Shown here: in pieces, positions 59,421-64,000 of the stretch
Position numbering within the stretch: position 1 is the stretch's first letter
How the letters are laid out: each line of letters begins with the position of its first letter
NCBI RefSeq assembly: GCF_022539315.1
Contig: NC_066315.1
Span: forward strand, 93,420,490 to 93,484,489
Reading direction: 5' to 3'
Source of the DNA: Serinus canaria
Taxonomy: Eukaryota; Chordata; Aves; Passeriformes; Fringillidae
Length of the DNA: 64,000 bases
The notes under the pieces: generated by a model
Database searches by the model: none
What the model was told of the DNA's origin: nothing
Seen by the model: the letters and a program-made list of their open reading frames with translations, nothing else
Translations under genes and position numbers: made by a program

Positions 59421-62400
59421 AAGACAATGTTATTGAACACGCACATTTTACATGGCTCTCCTGTACTAAAAACAGTAACCACGAAGACAAATTTTGAAGA
59501 TACATCCAAAACCCAAATCCACCATCACTCACGTACTCCTCTTATAAATCCACACACTCTGTCATGGTTACAGTTTGATATCAGTGATACTGAAGAATAA
59601 ACTTTGACTTCAGCAGTAAAATATGTGCCAGGACCACAGTAAATGCCATATTATCAAAACTAAAATCAAACAAAGAGCCTACTAAACTAGTTTTTATCAA
59701 CCTAAAAAAATGGCCTGGTACTGAGCTATATTTACTGCATTACATATGTATGTGCAACGCGTTGCAGCTGACCTGCATCCCTCAGACCATGACACTCAGA
59801 ATCACTGACTTGACCAACTCTCTCTTGTCAGTTCTGTCTTTTCTTGCAAACTGGCTTTAGCTACAGCTGCAGGGGCCATTTCTGTGTCACTGATACCTGA
59901 CTCTAATGAAGCCATACAGGGCAAGAGTGTCAGGTCAGCTGTTCCCAGGGTCTCCTGGTGTCTGGCTGTACTGCGTCCATCTGAGAGCAGAACAGCTTTC
60001 ATTTTTGAAAGGTGGAAAGAGAAGCAAGACTGAAGGCTTTCTGAAGTGGGAAGGATGTAGTTTGCCTCCTGGTATGATCTGATGTAGGTACCCCATTTAC
60101 CATTTTGAAAAAAAGCAGTCAGAAACTGAGAATAAATGCTAGAGATTAATTTCTTAAAGCAACAAACAAAAACCTTGAGATCTCCTCTGCAGCTTGATTA
60201 TTGGTTTATGGAAAATATAGAACTTTGCTACTACATTGCTATCTGTGAAACTATATGATCTCACCAAACTATGTGTTTATCTATATCAAACTATTTGTTA
60301 AACTAGCAAATGTGATATTCATGAGCAGATGGCCATTACATCAAAACACATTTACTCCAAGGGCTCAATTCACAGAAGTGACTTACATGTACCTAAGTGA
60401 TAAATGTACACTTTCATTGCAGAGCAGAAAACATAGTTGTACACATTTCCCTCCAGTTTTGTAAAAGAAGCTTAAAAAAATCACAATGCCAACGCAATGC
60501 AGATAATTCATAAGAATGTCAAGGTAGAAAATACGGATTATGAACAATTTTCAGTAACTGAATAAAAAAGTGCCTCCTTGTCAGGTGAACTCTGCAGCAA
60601 GTGATGCTGAAATGTGTCCTGTGTCCTTTCATGGTACAATACTGAAAGCAAGCCAGAAAATAGGCACTTCTGCTCCTATGGGGTATGAAGAAAATATGTA
60701 TTATTATGTTAACAAAGCTGAGGTCTTCTTCAGCTGGGGGGAGCGTAAGAACGAGTTGAGCTTCTTTTTGTACACAGTTGCTAACATATTCTGAAATGCC
60801 TTTTCTGAAAAATAAAAAGACTCTTCTTTCATTGTAATATGAATACTCTTTGAAACACATTAAGGTCAGCACTTCATTATGTATTCACCTTTGCAATTCA
60901 GTCTTAATGCAGCCCCTAACTACTTCAGCCTGATCTTTTAAGATGAAGTAGAAAAATACTCTATCTAGTACTGGGGTAATACTGAACCTGAAGATGCCCA
61001 TTGCATTTTTCACCTCTCCCCTAAAAGTCAATATTTGCAGACAATAATTTGACCTTTTAGTTTTTAAAAAAGTTCTGATCAGGGTCCAAACAGATAAATC
61101 AACCTCAAGTGTTTTCTAAGATGTTTAAAAGGACAGGTGAGTACCAAGCACAATAAATAAAATTCAGAAATAATCCTGGAGTCAAAGGCCAGGAAGATGC
61201 TAGAAAAGCATTGTAAAACCAGATGAAAATATTCCCTAAAAGGCATTTTGTCCAAAAAATGAAGAACAGAATGCAGAACTAGTATGAGAATTCAGAAGGC
61301 AGCCAGCTTCCCTGTCTTGCAGCAATGCTGCTGTTGGAACACTCTGTAGATATTTGAGGATGGTCGGACCGCTGCAGTTCTGAACTCTAGGTACACATGT
61401 AGAATTCACTCTCACAGCTGCAGTCTAGGATCTCTTAGCCCTCTCATTCAACACACCTTTTTGCAGTAGTTTTTAATGGCAAAAGACAATACATTTTTAA
61501 GTATTAGAAAAGCAAAGAACAGTTAAAGAAGAATATGGTTTCTGATTTTGAAATTATTTTAAAATAGAAAATAAACCCCTCTGAGACCTAAAATGCACAA
61601 CAACGGGCAGTTACCATCTGGCATTTTTATTTAAATAAAAAAAATCCAAAACAAGTACAAGCTAAGAACTGAGAGGACACACATTTTGAGTTTTTATGAA
61701 CAGCTTTCTTCTCACTAACCACAGTGCAACTATGCCACTTTCTTCTAATTTTCACATCCCAATATTTTTAATATTTTTAATAACTAGGTGCAAAAAGCTG
61801 TTGTAAGATGCTGGATGTTCCTATAGTTGATTCAGCATTTTGTAAAGATCCATATTAATTATTTGCTTACATCTCTTTACTTAATTCTAAATTACATAAA
61901 TACATATTTTTATAATTGCTATATATAACCATCCATATATCTGCTTAAGCAGAAACTCTAATGATCCACTGCCATGTCTTTTATTTTTCTTTGTTTACTT
62001 ATGATGGTGTTTTCTCTATTATCATACTTTTGCACTGTATCATAAAAATAAAAAAGAGCTAAACCACTCAAGAAACATTATAACTACATGTAAGGTCCAT
62101 GTTAAACTGCTGTATCAAAGAAACTGAGTGTCAGGGTGAAATATCCATCTTTTACTCACTTTTTCTACTCTTTGGTTTTGCTGAGACTACTACACGACTG
62201 AGTTCACTCCTTTACCAACTGCAATATAAGGGTTAAGAATGTGCAAATGGCCAGAACTGTGATTTTCTACTATTTCTGAATTTAAGCCAGCTCTAAATAA
62301 ACCCTGAATTTATATGATGTGCACACCCACATGTCTGTACATGTGTCTAAAGTCACAAAGAAATAATGCTTCTTAACAAAAAAAGAGAGCAATTTATCTG

Positions 62401-64000
62401 TGATATTTAATTTCTATAACTGCAATAAAAAAAAAAAATAGTCTCTTTAACTTCTTTGGTTATCATAGGATACAGACAATACCTGTTCATTCAAGACTAC
62501 TAATGCTTATGAGATGAATAGCAGCACAGTCAACATATGGTATTTTGCAAGGTCAGTGCAATTCTCTAACTGAAAAGGTTTCTGTAAGAGCTAACAGAGA
62601 AGCAAACAAAAGGAAGAATGATAATGTCTAAAAGCATGTACGTTTTACTAAAATTCCCACAGAAATTTGACAAATAAATAAAATTCAGTATTTTAAAGAC
62701 AGAAAAAATGTTCCTATTATAATTACTTGCAGAGAGAAGTAATATATTCTACCTTAAATAAAAGCATGAGATGTTCAGAGTCTAAATTACAAAATGTAGA
62801 CCAACAGACAGATTTCAGACAACATATCTTTCTGTGACCGAGCAACTCTCAGCAATCTTCTCCAGACATTCCTGCATCGGCAAAGGTATTGCTGGTTTAC
62901 ACATGTCCCAAAACCACATAAAAATATCAAGAGCAGATATAGACAATGATCCTCCTCAACAATAATTATATTCAAAGTAGAAGAAATTACAGAACATAGC
63001 GTCACCTTTCCTCTTCCTTCTCATTTGTGTCTAGACAGACTGAGGCAAATGCAAGGTGGAAAAGAGGGAAAAACCTTCAAATTCCAGACAACTAAAAATT
63101 AGGGGGGGCATTTTGTATTTCTTTTCTTCCTATTAAGTCTTGCTATTATATTTTTTTGCCTGTAAAATGTGCCTTCTGTATGCCAATGCTTCCCCATAGA
63201 TATACTGTCATCTTTGAGCAGTGTTAAAAGCTGTGCATTCTAATCTAAGTGGACATGAGATGCTATATATTGTACATGTGAGTAGCACAGCACATTGTGT
63301 TTGCTTCAGTGAGAATATTTACACTATAAATACACATCCATTGTTTGAAAAAGCAGACAGAAATCTGAAATGTAAGGATGTGGTTAAAAATACAAATATT
63401 CTCACAGAAAACCTTTCCACAACCTTGGAACTACGCTTTTGAAGGAATCTGTCTCTGCAGAGGTATTCTTTTCCAGTCAAAAATGGATTCAACATTGAAT
63501 AAATTATTTTGAAAAGCACCAAAAGCAATAATTGTATTTGGTTTTAGTAGTCTACAAAATTAAATGCAGTAAGCTCTTCAAGACCCAATTTTAAATCCGC
63601 CAAATAAATAAATTTATTCAGAAGAAACACCTAAGCAGTGAAAGTCACAGTTCAGTAAAGGCATTGAATACTGAAATAATTTTCACTGAAATACCTATTT
63701 CATAGTTTTGACAAATAGGGATAGGTTTAGGTCTAAAATTCTTCACTAAATCAGGGCCTACTCTGTGACTAAACAATAGTGGCACAATGTGAGTGCTCAC
63801 CATTCTTCAAGAGATGTATTGCCACAGCTTCTAATATTTACCCAGCCAACAGGAGACAGCAGCTGCAGAAGTTTTCACAGCCCACACTGTCACCTTGCAC
63901 AAACTGCACTCCAGGCTGGGGGTGATTTCCACTGCACGCAAGAACACATTTCATATCTTAGGAAAAAAAAATACAGCATGAAAAGACAATCTACAGCCAC
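59393..64000 (-). other. TSHZ1: TSHZ1 intron 1 (3' portion)
   Basis: This is AT-rich intron sequence with no convincing exon on either strand; the longest open frames (about 117 codons at 60519-60872) have no recognisable content. It contains short A/T runs (for example around 62430 and 63964). It also has a 14-bp palindrome TGCAACGCGTTGCA at 59753-59766 inside a somewhat more GC-rich block at about 59740-60010, which could be a regulatory element. No LTR or CR1 piece was recognised. Confidence 0.85.

Noticed and set aside
59391..59532. N-terminal extension of the TSHZ1 frame (47 extra codons)
   Set aside because: It is intron read-through: a pyrimidine tract and AG acceptor precede CATATGTTCC, and the known protein joins a short first exon to AYVPEEE.
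56768..59600. Open frames on the plus strand and in other minus-strand frames across the TSHZ1 exon
   Set aside because: They are shadows of the conserved TSHZ1 reading frame.
1..64000. CRISPR arrays, operons, phage or other prokaryotic systems
   Set aside because: The sequence is vertebrate: spliced TSHZ1, CR1 and LTR elements, AATAAA signals and long non-coding stretches. No regularly spaced direct repeats of CRISPR type occur.

Overview
This window is vertebrate nuclear DNA and almost certainly avian. It holds one recognisable gene, a minus-strand copy of TSHZ1 (teashirt zinc finger homeobox 1). It also has a CR1 LINE tail at about 27.14-27.53 kb and a solo endogenous-retrovirus LTR at 9.55-10.77 kb. 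The LTR edges (TGTCGTGGTTTAA ... CCATGACA, read on the minus strand) are of a type common in bird genomes and fit a passerine or related bird; the species cannot be fixed from this sequence.

Layout, right to left along the gene: 64000-59393 is intron 1 of TSHZ1 (the first exon lies beyond the right edge). A splice acceptor sits at 59391-59392. 59390-56206 is the large last exon, which supplies all but the first dozen or so residues of the protein. The 3' UTR follows, from 56205 to one of several AATAAA signals between 55053 and 54825. The coding exon is intact, with five C2H2-type zinc fingers, the atypical homeodomain and the PIDLT CtBP-binding motif.

The remaining ~54.8 kb (1-54.8 kb) is a gene desert downstream of TSHZ1. 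I find no convincing coding exon, tRNA, rRNA or recognisable ncRNA in it. Open frames up to ~200 codons there are chance frames or lie inside the LTR and the CR1 copy. The stretch holds a degenerate ~51-59 bp tandem array with an inverted unit at the left edge, a solo LTR with a 5-bp target-site duplication, a 96-bp tandem duplication, microsatellites, two notable inverted repeats and an exact 30-bp repeat shared between 41.27 and 43.95 kb. Several blocks look like conserved non-coding elements because they keep CpGs in AT-rich surroundings and are dense in homeodomain-type TAAT motifs. That is what one expects around a developmental transcription factor, but conservation cannot be tested from one sequence and those calls are inference.

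I did not find a new multi-gene system. The most checkable leads are the candidate regulatory blocks (notably 12.37-12.76 kb and 54.5-54.85 kb), the exact 30-bp repeat, the structured inverted repeats, and loss in this species of the internal methionine that I recall as the start of a shorter mammalian TSHZ1 isoform.
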